Source of the DNA: a virus
Virus record (IMG/VR): IMGVR_UViG_3300020195_000094
Span: 1 to 35,997 of that record
DNA length: 35,997 bases
Direction: 5' to 3' (one strand)
Shown here piece by piece: positions 1-6,149 of this stretch; position 1 is the stretch's first letter, and every line of letters begins with the position of its first letter. A program made the translations under genes and the position numbers. A model generated the notes under the pieces. The model searched no databases and had not been told where the DNA came from. It saw only the letters and a list, made by a program, of their open reading frames with translations.

Positions 1-77
1 GCGTTGGTGTTGTTCGTGTTCCCAGGTTTGGAGGGATGCTAGGCAGTAGGGGCAGGGTTGCATGTGGCCTCCCTCGT

Positions 78-545
78 TCAGAGGTGGGCGTGCCGCGATG
101 TGCTTGGGGGCCACGGCTGGGTGAGTGTCACCCGTCTGGTCGCCATCAGGACACTCAAACGCTCGCGGTAAGCCAACAGCAACTCACACTGTGTCGGTTC
201 CAGGCCGTCAAGGGCACGAGGATCGGTCCGTCGCTGAAGCTCGGCGCGAGCCTCGGTCGACAACTGGGTGGCCCAGCGATGAAACACGAGTCCGCTAAGA
301 AGCGTCACTCCCGACGACGTGTCGATCACTCGTCGCACGCGCGAGCGCAACTGCTGGACGGCAGGGTGATCGCCAGGCAGCACGCCCGTCAGTACGTCGT
401 CTGCGATCTCGTCGCGAAGCCGCCAGAAACGATGGCGATGCAAACTGCGCGCGAACCACCGCGGCACTGTGAACAGTGCGACGACGATAGTTACGAAGAT
501 GGCAGCCCAGATGAGAACAGCGCCCAAGACCATGTTCAGAAGCAC
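78..545 (-). CDS. hypothetical membrane protein
   Basis: This 155-residue protein is not recognised. Its N-terminus has one clear hydrophobic segment (about residues 3-27, containing VLIWAAIFVTIVVALF). An Arg/His-rich stretch follows directly (FARSLHRHRFW), which suggests a single-pass anchor with a basic cytoplasmic tail. The rest is charged and probably helical. The start at 545 is GTG with no good Shine-Dalgarno; an ATG four codons later is the alternative. The reverse-strand reading was preferred to the overlapping forward frame (36-554) because only this one has a sensible membrane segment. About 500 bp of non-coding DNA separate it from the early operon, so it may have its own promoter. 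Confidence 0.55.
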   Translation of the reverse strand: MLLNMVLGAVLIWAAIFVTIVVALFTVPRWFARSLHRHRFWRLRDEIADDVLTGVLPGDHPAVQQLRSRVRRVIDTSSGVTLLSGLVFHRWATQLSTEARAELQRRTDPRALDGLEPTQCELLLAYRERLSVLMATRRVTLTQPWPPSTSRHAHL

Positions 546-573
546 TCTATGTGATTCGTCGGCGTTTTGGAGA

Positions 574-618
574 GGTAGGGCAGCCCTTCGGCCCAGCAGC
601 TTGCGGGGCTGCCCTACC
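574..618. repeat. perfect 13-bp inverted repeat (hairpin)
   Basis: The arm GGTAGGGCAGCCC (574-586) is exactly complementary to 606-618, with a 19-nt loop. The core GGGCTGCCC recurs once more at 648-656. Neither side is followed by a T-run, so it is not a classical intrinsic terminator. It sits just upstream of the gene starting at 545. Confidence 0.8.
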
Positions 619-654
619 CGAAACCAACATTCCCCCTACATGGGGATGGGCTGC

Positions 655-670
655 CCAACATGAGTGTTGG
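655..670. repeat. small hairpin
   Basis: CCAACA, then the loop TGAG, then TGTTGG forms a perfect 6-bp stem with a tetraloop inside the non-coding region. Confidence 0.6.
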
Positions 671-756
671 AATCATAATCCCAACCGTGTGTTTCGTCAA
701 TGACCTGCTCAGAGGGCAACTCCGAAACTCCGAGTTCAGGCTGCACCGGCTATCTA

Positions 757-772
757 TTCCGGTTAACCGGAA
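757..772. promoter_or_regulatory. 16-bp perfect palindrome, operator-like
   Basis: TTCCGGTTAACCGGAA reads the same on both strands with no spacer. This is the usual form of a site bound by a dimeric regulator. No regulator can be assigned. Confidence 0.4.
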
Positions 773-823
773 GCGCCCGAGATGTGCACGGTGCGCTGCG
801 GCATCGATGTGAGGAAAGCGGTC

Positions 824-865
824 GGGGGCCGGCGAGAGCCTGTCTGAACCGGATGACCGGCCCCC
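824..865. terminator. GC-rich hairpin, possible operon terminator
   Basis: GGGGGCCGG (824-832) pairs perfectly with CCGGCCCCC (857-865) around a 24-nt loop. It lies about 180 nt beyond the last gene of the leftward early operon. GC-rich stems without a T-run are common terminator candidates in actinobacteria, but the long loop makes this tentative. Confidence 0.35.
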
Positions 866-1043
866 AATAACCCACCCGCTGGTCGGGGCGGCCGTTCCAG
901 GCCGCCTCGTCCAGCATCATCGGGGTGCGAGCAGATTCGCCTGCGGGTCACTTAGACGGGCCCCGGAGGGGTTTGATTCCCACGCACTCCACGATCAGGG
1001 TACCACCCGACTAGGTAGGCCAGGCACACCCCAGGTTTGGTTG

Positions 1044-1439
1044 CTACTGGTCCAGGCGCAGGACGATCTGCCCGAGGCGATTGAGCCTGCGGTCCAGGAA
1101 GTTCCTGACGTTGCTGTTGGTATGGCTGGTCCCGAACCCGACAAGCCCTGCGTCGTTGTCGAAGTAGGCAACGTCCGGCCCGTCACCACCCAGCCGTTGA
1201 CGCACGTTCTGCGCCCATCCGGCCGCCTCTGTCTCGATCGGCCCGGCATCGGCGGTCGCCGGGAGCGCCTTCGCCTTCACGGCGATCTCGGCGCCCACGG
1301 TGAGCAGCACGCCGAGATCGCCGCGGAGACGGTGACGGGCCCGATCGCGTGCCCACAACACGACGAAGACGAGCAGGCACCCAACGAAGCCCACCGCGTA
1401 GACCACGGCCGTTGTGTCCCCGACGAGCGCAGCAGTCAT
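1044..1439 (-). CDS. hypothetical single-pass membrane protein
   Basis: This 131-residue protein is not recognised. Residues about 11-30 (VVYAVGFVGCLLVFVVLWAR) form one membrane helix, followed by a basic stretch (RDRARHRLRGD) that should be cytoplasmic. The C-terminal half is soluble and contains GPDVAYFDNDAGLVGFGTSH and a charged end. Its ATG overlaps the stop of the preceding gene as ATGA, so it is the last gene of the long leftward operon. Confidence 0.65.
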   Translation of the reverse strand: MTAALVGDTTAVVYAVGFVGCLLVFVVLWARDRARHRLRGDLGVLLTVGAEIAVKAKALPATADAGPIETEAAGWAQNVRQRLGGDGPDVAYFDNDAGLVGFGTSHTNSNVRNFLDRRLNRLGQIVLRLDQ

Positions 1440-2047
1440 GCTGCGCCTTGCCGCACCGAGTCGGGATGATACCGGGCGATCAGAACACGGACCTGCTTGT
1501 CGATCCGACCCCGATCATCCCGAGCTCGGACAACCTCAGGGTGAGGGACAGTCCCCAACGCGGCTCGTAGCTCCCCACACGGCCGGCAGAGGACATCTTT
1601 GGGGTAACGGTCCATGTCAGCAAACGCGAACAGGCGTGCCCTCTGGTGTGCTACACACACCGGCTCACCAACCTCGACTTCTTCGGGGCTGTCTTTCCAT
1701 TCGGTCGAGTAGGCGCGTGCCATGCGTGCCAAACCACCGATGAGAGCGCCCAGGTTCATCGCTTTCGCGTCGAACTGTCTGTGGGCCTGGTCGAAGTGGG
1801 CGGGTTTGCCGCCCTTCAAGGCGCTGCGTGCTGTCGGGTCGGAATGGTCGCTACCTGGGATGCCGCCTGTACCGCCAGCGGAGAAGCCGTGCCCACCCCA
1901 ACGGTGGAGACGGTCACGTACCAGCATCCACCGGGGGATCGCTTTACCTGGTTCCCCTTCACGGTGGGGGGGGACGATCTGCTCTTCGAGGAAGTCGAGA
2001 TGTTCACGGACCGAGTTCAACAGGCGCGCGAACTGCTGATCCCTCAT
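1436..2047 (-). CDS. hypothetical protein with possible zinc-binding C-terminus
   Basis: This 203-residue soluble protein is not recognised. It starts MRDQQFARLLNSVREHLDFL, an amphipathic helical segment, then has a Gly/His-rich middle. Its C-terminal part contains CVAHQRAR and then LCRPCGELR, a spacing of Cys/His residues that could hold zinc. The ATG at 2047 was chosen over an upstream in-frame start because it overlaps the preceding stop as ATGA, the rule in this operon. Confidence 0.65.
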   Translation of the reverse strand: MRDQQFARLLNSVREHLDFLEEQIVPPHREGEPGKAIPRWMLVRDRLHRWGGHGFSAGGTGGIPGSDHSDPTARSALKGGKPAHFDQAHRQFDAKAMNLGALIGGLARMARAYSTEWKDSPEEVEVGEPVCVAHQRARLFAFADMDRYPKDVLCRPCGELRAALGTVPHPEVVRARDDRGRIDKQVRVLIARYHPDSVRQGAA

Positions 2048-2244
2048 AGTTGCCCCTTCTCTGAGTCGACCACCCACGCTTCGATTTCGTACTCCCTGGC
2101 GATTTGCCAGTACCCGTCTCCCCCTTCCCAGGGGCGGCCGCCGCTAACGGCTTGCGCCTTCTCTAACGTCGAGTACACGCCGTACACGCCGTACTGGTCG
2201 TAATCGTTCGGCATGAGCACAAACACTGTCGTCGGCTCAGCCAT
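2044..2244 (-). CDS. hypothetical small protein
   Basis: This 66-residue acidic protein begins MAEPTTVFVLMPNDYDQYGV. The pattern of hydrophobic residues, the phrase STLEKAQAVSGG and the C-terminal EYEIEAWVVD suggest a small alpha/beta protein. I do not recognise its family. It overlaps the preceding gene by 8 nt and the next by 4 nt. Confidence 0.65.
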   Translation of the reverse strand: MAEPTTVFVLMPNDYDQYGVYGVYSTLEKAQAVSGGRPWEGGDGYWQIAREYEIEAWVVDSEKGQL

Positions 2245-2443
2245 TAGCTGTCTCCTTGTTCTCAGACCCGGAACCGAACGGGTGCAACACCAGATTCCCC
2301 TGACCGTGCGTGTTCGGTGACCAGCCCATCGCCCGCACAGCGAAGACGGTCGGGGGACGGGCTGCCACCCTCAACGCACGGCCGAGCGTGCCAGTCCAAG
2401 GGTTGCTCGTCGGTGAGGAGAAGTCGCCTCTCACGGCGATCAC
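2237..2443 (-). CDS. micro-gene protein, paralogue of the 2745-2933 product
   Basis: This is a 68-residue protein of unknown role. From its fourth residue it closely matches the product of 2745-2933: both contain the blocks SNPWTG, LGRALRVAA, then MGWSPNTHGQGNLVLHPF. The duplication is also visible in the DNA (about 2275-2435 against 2774-2934). The GTG at 2443 is chosen because it overlaps the preceding stop as GTGA after the GAGGAGAAG ribosome-binding sequence; a second GTG at 2434 would align exactly with the start of the paralogue. No catalytic or metal-binding pattern is seen. Confidence 0.55.
   Translation of the reverse strand: MIAVRGDFSSPTSNPWTGTLGRALRVAARPPTVFAVRAMGWSPNTHGQGNLVLHPFGSGSENKETANG
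2275..2435. repeat. direct repeat copy 1 (pair with 2774-2934)
   Basis: About 160 bp that recur with high identity 499 bp to the right. They span nearly the whole coding region of two paralogous micro-genes. A different gene (2440-2748) sits between the two copies. Confidence 0.8.
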
Positions 2444-2748
2444 TTCTTCTCCTCGCGGGTGGCGGCGAGCACGGCAACAGCCGCATCGTCGGCTTGCGCG
2501 CAACGCACGAACACCTGCTCCATCGTCATCGACCACGGAGTCAGAGTCTCAGGATGGTTGGGCCACGGTGTCGCCAGCCGCGGCTTCACCACGACGACCG
2601 CCAGGAGCAGGTCGTGAAGTGCCGCCGATGCCGCGGCGAGGGCTTCTCGGAGACGGACAACCTCGGCGTCCGCGGCTTCTAGCCACTCTTTTGGGACCAG
2701 GACTACGCCTCGCAGCTTCTCTGCCGCAACGTCCGCCTCGTCGGTCAC
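2440..2748 (-). CDS. hypothetical coiled-coil protein
   Basis: This 102-residue protein begins MTDEADVAAEKLRGVVLVPK, then has a heptad-rich segment with VVRLREALAAASAALHDLL. The DNA encoding RLREAL is a 26-bp exact match to a segment of the gene at 3920-4120, and a near copy occurs in the gene at 5561-5953. The C-terminus ends AATREEKK; those GAG GAG AAG codons also serve as the ribosome-binding site of the next gene. The GTG start overlaps the previous stop as GTGA. The function is unknown; the helix could mediate oligomerisation. Confidence 0.6.
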   Translation of the reverse strand: MTDEADVAAEKLRGVVLVPKEWLEAADAEVVRLREALAAASAALHDLLLAVVVVKPRLATPWPNHPETLTPWSMTMEQVFVRCAQADDAAVAVLAATREEKK

Positions 2749-2933
2749 GGCTTCTCCTCGTCTGCGTGTCCTGCGAACGGGTGCAACACCAGATTCCCCT
2801 GACCGTGCGTGTTCGGTGACCAGCCCATCCCCCGCACAGCGAGGAACCGCGGGGGATGGGCTGCCACCCTCAACGCACGGCCGAGCCTTCCAGTCCAAGG
2901 GTTGCTCGTCGGGGAACAGAAATCGCCTCTCAC
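2745..2933 (-). CDS. micro-gene protein, paralogue of the 2237-2443 product
   Basis: This 62-residue protein of unknown role has a GTG start overlapping the upstream stop as GTGA. It shares the blocks SNPWTG, LGRALRVAA and MGWSPNTHGQGNLVLHPF with the paralogue at 2237-2443. It ends FAGHADEEKP, and its last codons supply the ribosome-binding site of the next gene. The DNA of this C-terminus is repeated, 27 bp identical, inside the gene at 3321-3923. Confidence 0.55.
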   Translation of the reverse strand: MRGDFCSPTSNPWTGRLGRALRVAAHPPRFLAVRGMGWSPNTHGQGNLVLHPFAGHADEEKP

Positions 2934-2934
2934 G
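2774..2934. repeat. direct repeat copy 2 (pair with 2275-2435)
   Basis: Second copy of the roughly 160-bp repeat, containing the start and most of the coding sequence of the 2745-2933 gene. Confidence 0.8.
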
Positions 2935-3196
2935 GCTTCTCCAGGCGCGACGTGCCCGTCGCGACCTTCGACCAGGCGCCGTCCTTCTTCTTCGAGACGC
3001 CGTACCAGTAGCCGCCGCCATTCCAGTGGATGCTGACGTTGCGAACGATGACGAGATCCCGCCCCATCATCGCCTCGTCACCCACCTGGAACGGCGCCTC
3101 CTCGATCTGCGCCGCACGCAGACGGTTCTCCGCCTCAGCGAGCTTCACCCTTGCGTCACCCACACGGGCCTTCAAGTCGTCCACGCGCTTACTCAC
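2930..3196 (-). CDS. hypothetical protein with N-terminal coiled coil
   Basis: This protein has 88 residues. Residues about 1-35 form a charged amphipathic helix (KRVDDLKARVGDARVKLAEA). A predicted beta-rich part follows, with DLVIVRNVSIHWNGGGYWYG, which resembles a small barrel, and then a basic KKKDGAWSK segment. It ends RLEKP. The GTG at 3196 overlaps the preceding stop as GTGA and follows AAGGAGAAGCC. The family is not recognised. Confidence 0.6.
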   Translation of the reverse strand: MSKRVDDLKARVGDARVKLAEAENRLRAAQIEEAPFQVGDEAMMGRDLVIVRNVSIHWNGGGYWYGVSKKKDGAWSKVATGTSRLEKP

Positions 3197-3324
3197 GGCT
3201 TCTCCTTGGGGATGACGGCCCCACAATCGACGCAGACGCCCGTAGAGACATCCCAGCAATGCCCGTCCCACCTTCCGCGACACAACCACACCCAAGCGCT
3301 CCGCAACCAACACCATGCACTCAC
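3193..3324 (-). CDS. very small Cys/Trp-rich protein, possible zinc knuckle
   Basis: A 43-residue protein, MSAWCWLRSAWVWLCRGRW followed by DGHCWDVSTGVCVDCGAVIP. The His-Cys and Cys-x2-Cys arrangement in the second half is a plausible minimal zinc site. GTG starts and GTGA overlaps on both sides, plus an AGGAG site before it, support translation. A competing frame is open over the same DNA but lacks the start and ribosome-site pattern. Confidence 0.45.
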   Translation of the reverse strand: MSAWCWLRSAWVWLCRGRWDGHCWDVSTGVCVDCGAVIPKEKP

Positions 3325-3923
3325 GGCTTCTCCTCCTCGCGGGTGGCGGCGGCGGGCGAGTAATGCACTCGGGCGCAACGCGGATTAGAGCAAGGGCAAG
3401 AGCCATGCTTCGCGAGCTCCCAACTGTGTCCAGAGCCGCACCAGCAAGTGCCGTTGCTCACGTCGTGACTGGCTCCACGGGGGCCACGGCTGCGTACAGG
3501 TCTGAGAATGTGCATTTCGGCTTCTCCTCGCAGGTGACTCCATGAAGCGGTCGAGGGCATCTCCTCGTCTGCGTGTCCTGCGAACGACCCGAGGTCCACC
3601 ACCCGACCAGCCGACGCATCAGCCACCCCACGCACCAGCGACGCGTTCTCTGGAACCGCGACCGTGACCACGGGCCGCACAGTAAAAACGGGGGCATGGA
3701 GATGCGCGTAACTGTCGTCGTCGTTGCCGACATACACCCATTCTTCGCCCTCAGGAATGCCCCACCCGACTTGGGTGAGTCCAATCGCTTCCAGAGCTGC
3801 CCGAGCGAGACGGAAAAAGTCGGGAGCGTAGTCAGGTATCCCAAACGCCATCGGGTCCTCGTCCTCCAAGTCGGAAAACGCGTTCCCGATTCGTTTTACG
3901 AGTTCTTCTGTGATGTCGCTCAC
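3321..3923 (-). CDS. hypothetical protein, probably a composite of several micro-genes
   Basis: This 200-residue frame starts MSDITEELVKRIGNAFSDLE. About residues 1-105 look like one soluble domain. Then comes FAGHADEEMP, which mirrors the C-terminus of the 2745-2933 product but without its stop codon. The last 46 residues contain CWCGSGH and CPCSNPRC, a likely zinc-binding module. A GTG at 3461 with a GTGA overlap to a stop in another frame could start that module as its own gene. Either this is a fusion of former small genes, or the true annotation is two genes. It ends AAATREEEKP, matching the end of the 2440-2748 product. Confidence 0.5.
   Translation of the reverse strand: MSDITEELVKRIGNAFSDLEDEDPMAFGIPDYAPDFFRLARAALEAIGLTQVGWGIPEGEEWVYVGNDDDSYAHLHAPVFTVRPVVTVAVPENASLVRGVADASAGRVVDLGSFAGHADEEMPSTASWSHLRGEAEMHILRPVRSRGPRGASHDVSNGTCWCGSGHSWELAKHGSCPCSNPRCARVHYSPAAATREEEKP
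3560..3586. repeat. 27-bp exact repeat of a gene-end module
   Basis: Identical to 2753-2779. There it encodes the end of a gene plus the ribosome-binding site of the next. Here it lies inside an open frame. Confidence 0.75.
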
Positions 3924-4120
3924 GACTTCTTCTCCTCTTCGATTTCTCGACGTGCGCCATCGAGGGCGGCTCGCAACCCAACATCGTGCTCCCACGGTCC
4001 TACACGCGCTGCGCGGTAGAGCGCGGCGAGGGCTTCTCGGAGACGGACGTTCTCCGCTGACAGTTGTTCGTTGAGATCCATCTCGTTCGCCCACTTGGCA
4101 GCGAGGTCGAAATCACTCAC
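3920..4120 (-). CDS. hypothetical coiled-coil protein
   Basis: This 66-residue protein, MSDFDLAAKWANEMDLNEQ onward, has the heptad block ENVRLREALAALYRAAR and a charged end (REIEEEKKS). The GTG at 4120 is preceded by a strong GGAGGAG, and a 35-nt gap separates it from the preceding gene, one of the few gaps in the operon. The RLREAL-coding DNA is duplicated in the genes at 2440-2748 and 5561-5953. The function is unknown. Confidence 0.6.
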   Translation of the reverse strand: MSDFDLAAKWANEMDLNEQLSAENVRLREALAALYRAARVGPWEHDVGLRAALDGARREIEEEKKS

Positions 4121-4154
4121 GGCTTCTCCTCCTCGGGCTTCCGAGTCTCCACAA

Positions 4155-4457
4155 TCACGCCGACCTCCGACGAGGCTGATACCCACGCGCACCCGCCGGC
4201 TCCGACCGCGACGGATTGCACGACTCGCACCGGTAGGCAGCCTCACCATCCCGTTTCGCTACCACCCGCACCCCCAACCGCACATCACCACCCACCGTCT
4301 GGTACGACTCGCCGACCATGACTTCCACCCACCCACTGTCCAAGCATTCGCGGCACGTATAGAACTTCGGGGTGGTCGGGACGCCACGGACGAGGCCGAG
4401 TTTCGCGAGGAGGTCACGCACTTCTGTCGGGTTCACCGAATACCGGGAACCGGTCAT
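4155..4457 (-). CDS. hypothetical zinc-ribbon-like protein
   Basis: This 100-residue protein begins MTGSRYSVNPTEVRDLLAKL, a short helical lead. The central part has CRECLDSGW and, about 40 residues on, CESCNPSR. Two Cys-x2-Cys knuckles at this spacing are typical of a four-cysteine zinc ribbon. It follows the replication-initiator-like gene with an ATGA overlap, so a helper role in replication is possible but unproven. Confidence 0.65.
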   Translation of the reverse strand: MTGSRYSVNPTEVRDLLAKLGLVRGVPTTPKFYTCRECLDSGWVEVMVGESYQTVGGDVRLGVRVVAKRDGEAAYRCESCNPSRSEPAGARGYQPRRRSA

Positions 4458-5170
4458 CGGACTGCCGCCCTCGGGGTGCGGGCCGTCTGATCATCCTGCG
4501 CCTTCAACATCCAGTTATCCCACGCCCGATCCCAATCCTGATATTTCGCACCCTTCGACTCGGCCCACGCCAAGAACCGATCTGTTTGGAGTCGCCAGTC
4601 GATGAGGGGGCATCGGTCTTCCACCCACGTTTGCATCCCGTCAGTGACACCCCAGCCGTCAGGACAAGGCACGGCGGTCTTGCGTTTGTCGTGCGGTCCT
4701 AGCGCGGGTGCGGCGACCGGCGAAGCTGGCGCCTCCCCCTCCATTCCCTTCCATTCCCCTTCCCCTTCAGGGCAGAGAGAATCGGGAGCCTCTCCGGAGG
4801 ATTTCGGGAGGACCACGGTAAGGGGGTGGAATGGCTCCGAAGGGTTCGGGAGTCGCGACGGGGACGGATGCGAAACCCTCTGATGTTCGGTGAAACCGGG
4901 GACGACGAGTAGCGACGCGTCACCCACCGTGTACCGGTACGCGAGGTCGGCACGTTCGAGCTCCGCTGCCCACGCGTCGATGACAGTCCCGTCAACGTCA
5001 TCGTCGGAACCGAACAGGACACCGGCAAGCCGTTTGGCGTTGTAGCGAAGCTTGCCTTCGTCATCGCATTCGGTGAGGAGCCCGAGGAAGAACAGGCGGG
5101 CATCGCGGGACACTTTCGCCACCTTCGGGTGTTCCCAATATTCGGGTTTGACGGTACGGATTCGGCTCAT
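4454..5170 (-). CDS. phage replication initiator / replisome organiser-like protein
   Basis: This 238-residue protein starts MSRIRTVKPEYWEHPKVAKV and continues DARLFFLGLLTECDDEGKL. That N-terminal pattern (arginine-rich start, KPE-W, DARLFF-GL, DDEG) is characteristic of phage replisome-organiser and DnaD-like initiators, which bind the origin through a winged-helix fold and recruit the host helicase. The middle (about 120-175) is low-complexity and acidic. The C-terminal 55 residues are Trp-rich (WRLQTDRFLAWAESKGAKY), as in helicase-loader tails. The ATG at 5170 overlaps the upstream stop as ATGA. No helicase gene is in the window, so host DnaB is the likely partner. Confidence 0.75.
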   Translation of the reverse strand: MSRIRTVKPEYWEHPKVAKVSRDARLFFLGLLTECDDEGKLRYNAKRLAGVLFGSDDDVDGTVIDAWAAELERADLAYRYTVGDASLLVVPGFTEHQRVSHPSPSRLPNPSEPFHPLTVVLPKSSGEAPDSLCPEGEGEWKGMEGEAPASPVAAPALGPHDKRKTAVPCPDGWGVTDGMQTWVEDRCPLIDWRLQTDRFLAWAESKGAKYQDWDRAWDNWMLKAQDDQTARTPRAAVR

Positions 5171-5556
5171 ACACACACCTTGCCGACATCGGTGACATCT
5201 ACCAGGAGAGACGCACGAAATTTCTTGCACACCGGGCACGAACATTTCGCGGCCATCTCTGCTCGACCGTGACGCAACGTCGACGGCGGTGGCCGGTAAC
5301 TCTGCCGGCGTTCCCGTGCCGCCCGTTTACACGCCGCACAACTACACCCAGCCTGGTAGCTGGCGTCTGTCCCGTGCCCCTCTACCGGTTTGTGGCCGGA
5401 GGGACGCAGAAGGACTTGCAACTCCCACTCAGCACCACACTTCAGGCATTCCGCGACCGCGACAGCGAACGTCCCTACCGTTGGGGCCGGGTTTTGGACG
5501 GGGGTGAGTTCCCCCCCACATTCGAGACAATCGACCTTGAACGAGTAGCCGATCAT
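5167..5556 (-). CDS. hypothetical multi-zinc-knuckle protein
   Basis: A 129-residue protein with four cysteine clusters. CLECGGELTP and CLKCGAEWEL form one complete zinc ribbon in the first half. GCSCAACKRAARER and KCSCPVCKKF make a second Cys-rich module in the basic second half. The combination suggests nucleic-acid binding. The ATG at 5556 lies 4 nt beyond the preceding stop and fits the operon. The family is not recognised. Confidence 0.65.
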   Translation of the reverse strand: MIGYSFKVDCLECGGELTPVQNPAPTVGTFAVAVAECLKCGAEWELQVLLRPSGHKPVEGHGTDASYQAGCSCAACKRAARERRQSYRPPPSTLRHGRAEMAAKCSCPVCKKFRASLLVDVTDVGKVCV

Positions 5557-5560
5557 GCGC

Positions 5561-5953
5561 TCACAGCTTCGGCTCCGCTGGGGATAGCGGTGGAACGAAT
5601 GGCGTCGCAGCGGCGGCCCAAGCGGCGTCAGCCTTGGCAGCGGCGCTTCTCGCGCTCGCGGCCAACACGGAGCAGGCCGCATCCGTCGCCGCTCCCAGCC
5701 GTAACCAGCCGTAACCAGTCGTGTCCGCTCGGGAGCCGTTCAACGTGTCACAGAGTTCGGTGAGGGCTTCTCGGAGACGGACGTTCTCGGCCTCCGCTGC
5801 CAGTCGTGCTTTCTGCTCGATGAGGACTTCTTCCTCGACGATACGCAGCTTCCCCTCCGCTACTTCCAGCCCCCTCGACGCGCTCAAAAAAGGGGCAGAC
5901 GTGACGGTGCCGGCTTGTGCGACGTCCACGCGCTTGCTGCTCGGATCACCCAT
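5561..5953 (-). CDS. hypothetical coiled-coil protein
   Basis: This 130-residue protein has a long charged helix at about residues 30-70 (VEEEVLIEQKARLAAEAENV, then RLREALTELCDTL). It is followed by an Ala-rich helical C-terminus ending PPLSPAEPKL. It shares the RLREAL block at the DNA level with two other small genes of the operon. The ATG at 5953 overlaps the previous gene by 8 nt. It is probably an oligomerising protein; its role is unknown. Confidence 0.6.
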   Translation of the reverse strand: MGDPSSKRVDVAQAGTVTSAPFLSASRGLEVAEGKLRIVEEEVLIEQKARLAAEAENVRLREALTELCDTLNGSRADTTGYGWLRLGAATDAACSVLAASARSAAAKADAAWAAAATPFVPPLSPAEPKL

Positions 5954-6149
5954 CGTGCCGCTCCTCGGGACATCCCTCCACGATGCGGACGTAATAGCTG
6001 TCCATGTTCAGATTGATGTAGGCGCCCATCTCCACTCGGTCAGCCCTAGAGGCCGACATCGGTCCCATCCGTTTGACAACTTCGCCGCTCTCGAAGTTGA
6101 CGATCTCGACGTATGAAATGCTCAACGGCTTCTCCCCATTCGTGTTCAT
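5946..6149 (-). CDS. hypothetical small protein
   Basis: A 67-residue protein starting MNTNGEKPLSISYVEIVNFE and containing VVKRMGPMSASRADRVEMG and MDSYYVRIVEG. The strand-helix-strand character suggests a small alpha/beta fold. I recall similar short proteins in actinobacteriophages but cannot give a name or role. It directly follows the WhiB-like gene with an ATGA overlap. Confidence 0.7.
   Translation of the reverse strand: MNTNGEKPLSISYVEIVNFESGEVVKRMGPMSASRADRVEMGAYINLNMDSYYVRIVEGCPEERHDG

Larger units (their letters stand above)
546..1043. other. non-coding region with several hairpins
   Basis: No convincing gene is visible here. It follows the last gene of the leftward early operon and precedes the membrane-protein gene ending at 78. 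It holds a perfect 13-bp hairpin (574-618), a 6-bp hairpin (655-670), a 16-bp perfect palindrome (757-772), a 9-bp GC-rich hairpin (824-865) and a degenerate tRNA-like fold (about 922-991). In an otherwise gene-packed genome this suggests a structured RNA, an operon terminator, an origin or an attachment region. Which of these it is cannot be told from sequence alone. Confidence 0.6.

Noticed and set aside
36-554. 172-aa forward frame at the left end
   Set aside because: It covers the same DNA as the leftward membrane-protein gene, lacks a ribosome site and has the low-hydrophobic, Arg/Gln-rich look of a shadow frame.
20-1039. CCCAGGTTTGG occurring near 20 and near 1029, as possible direct-repeat attachment sites
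   Set aside because: Only 11 bp, with no integrase nearby and no shared flank. Chance is a sufficient explanation.
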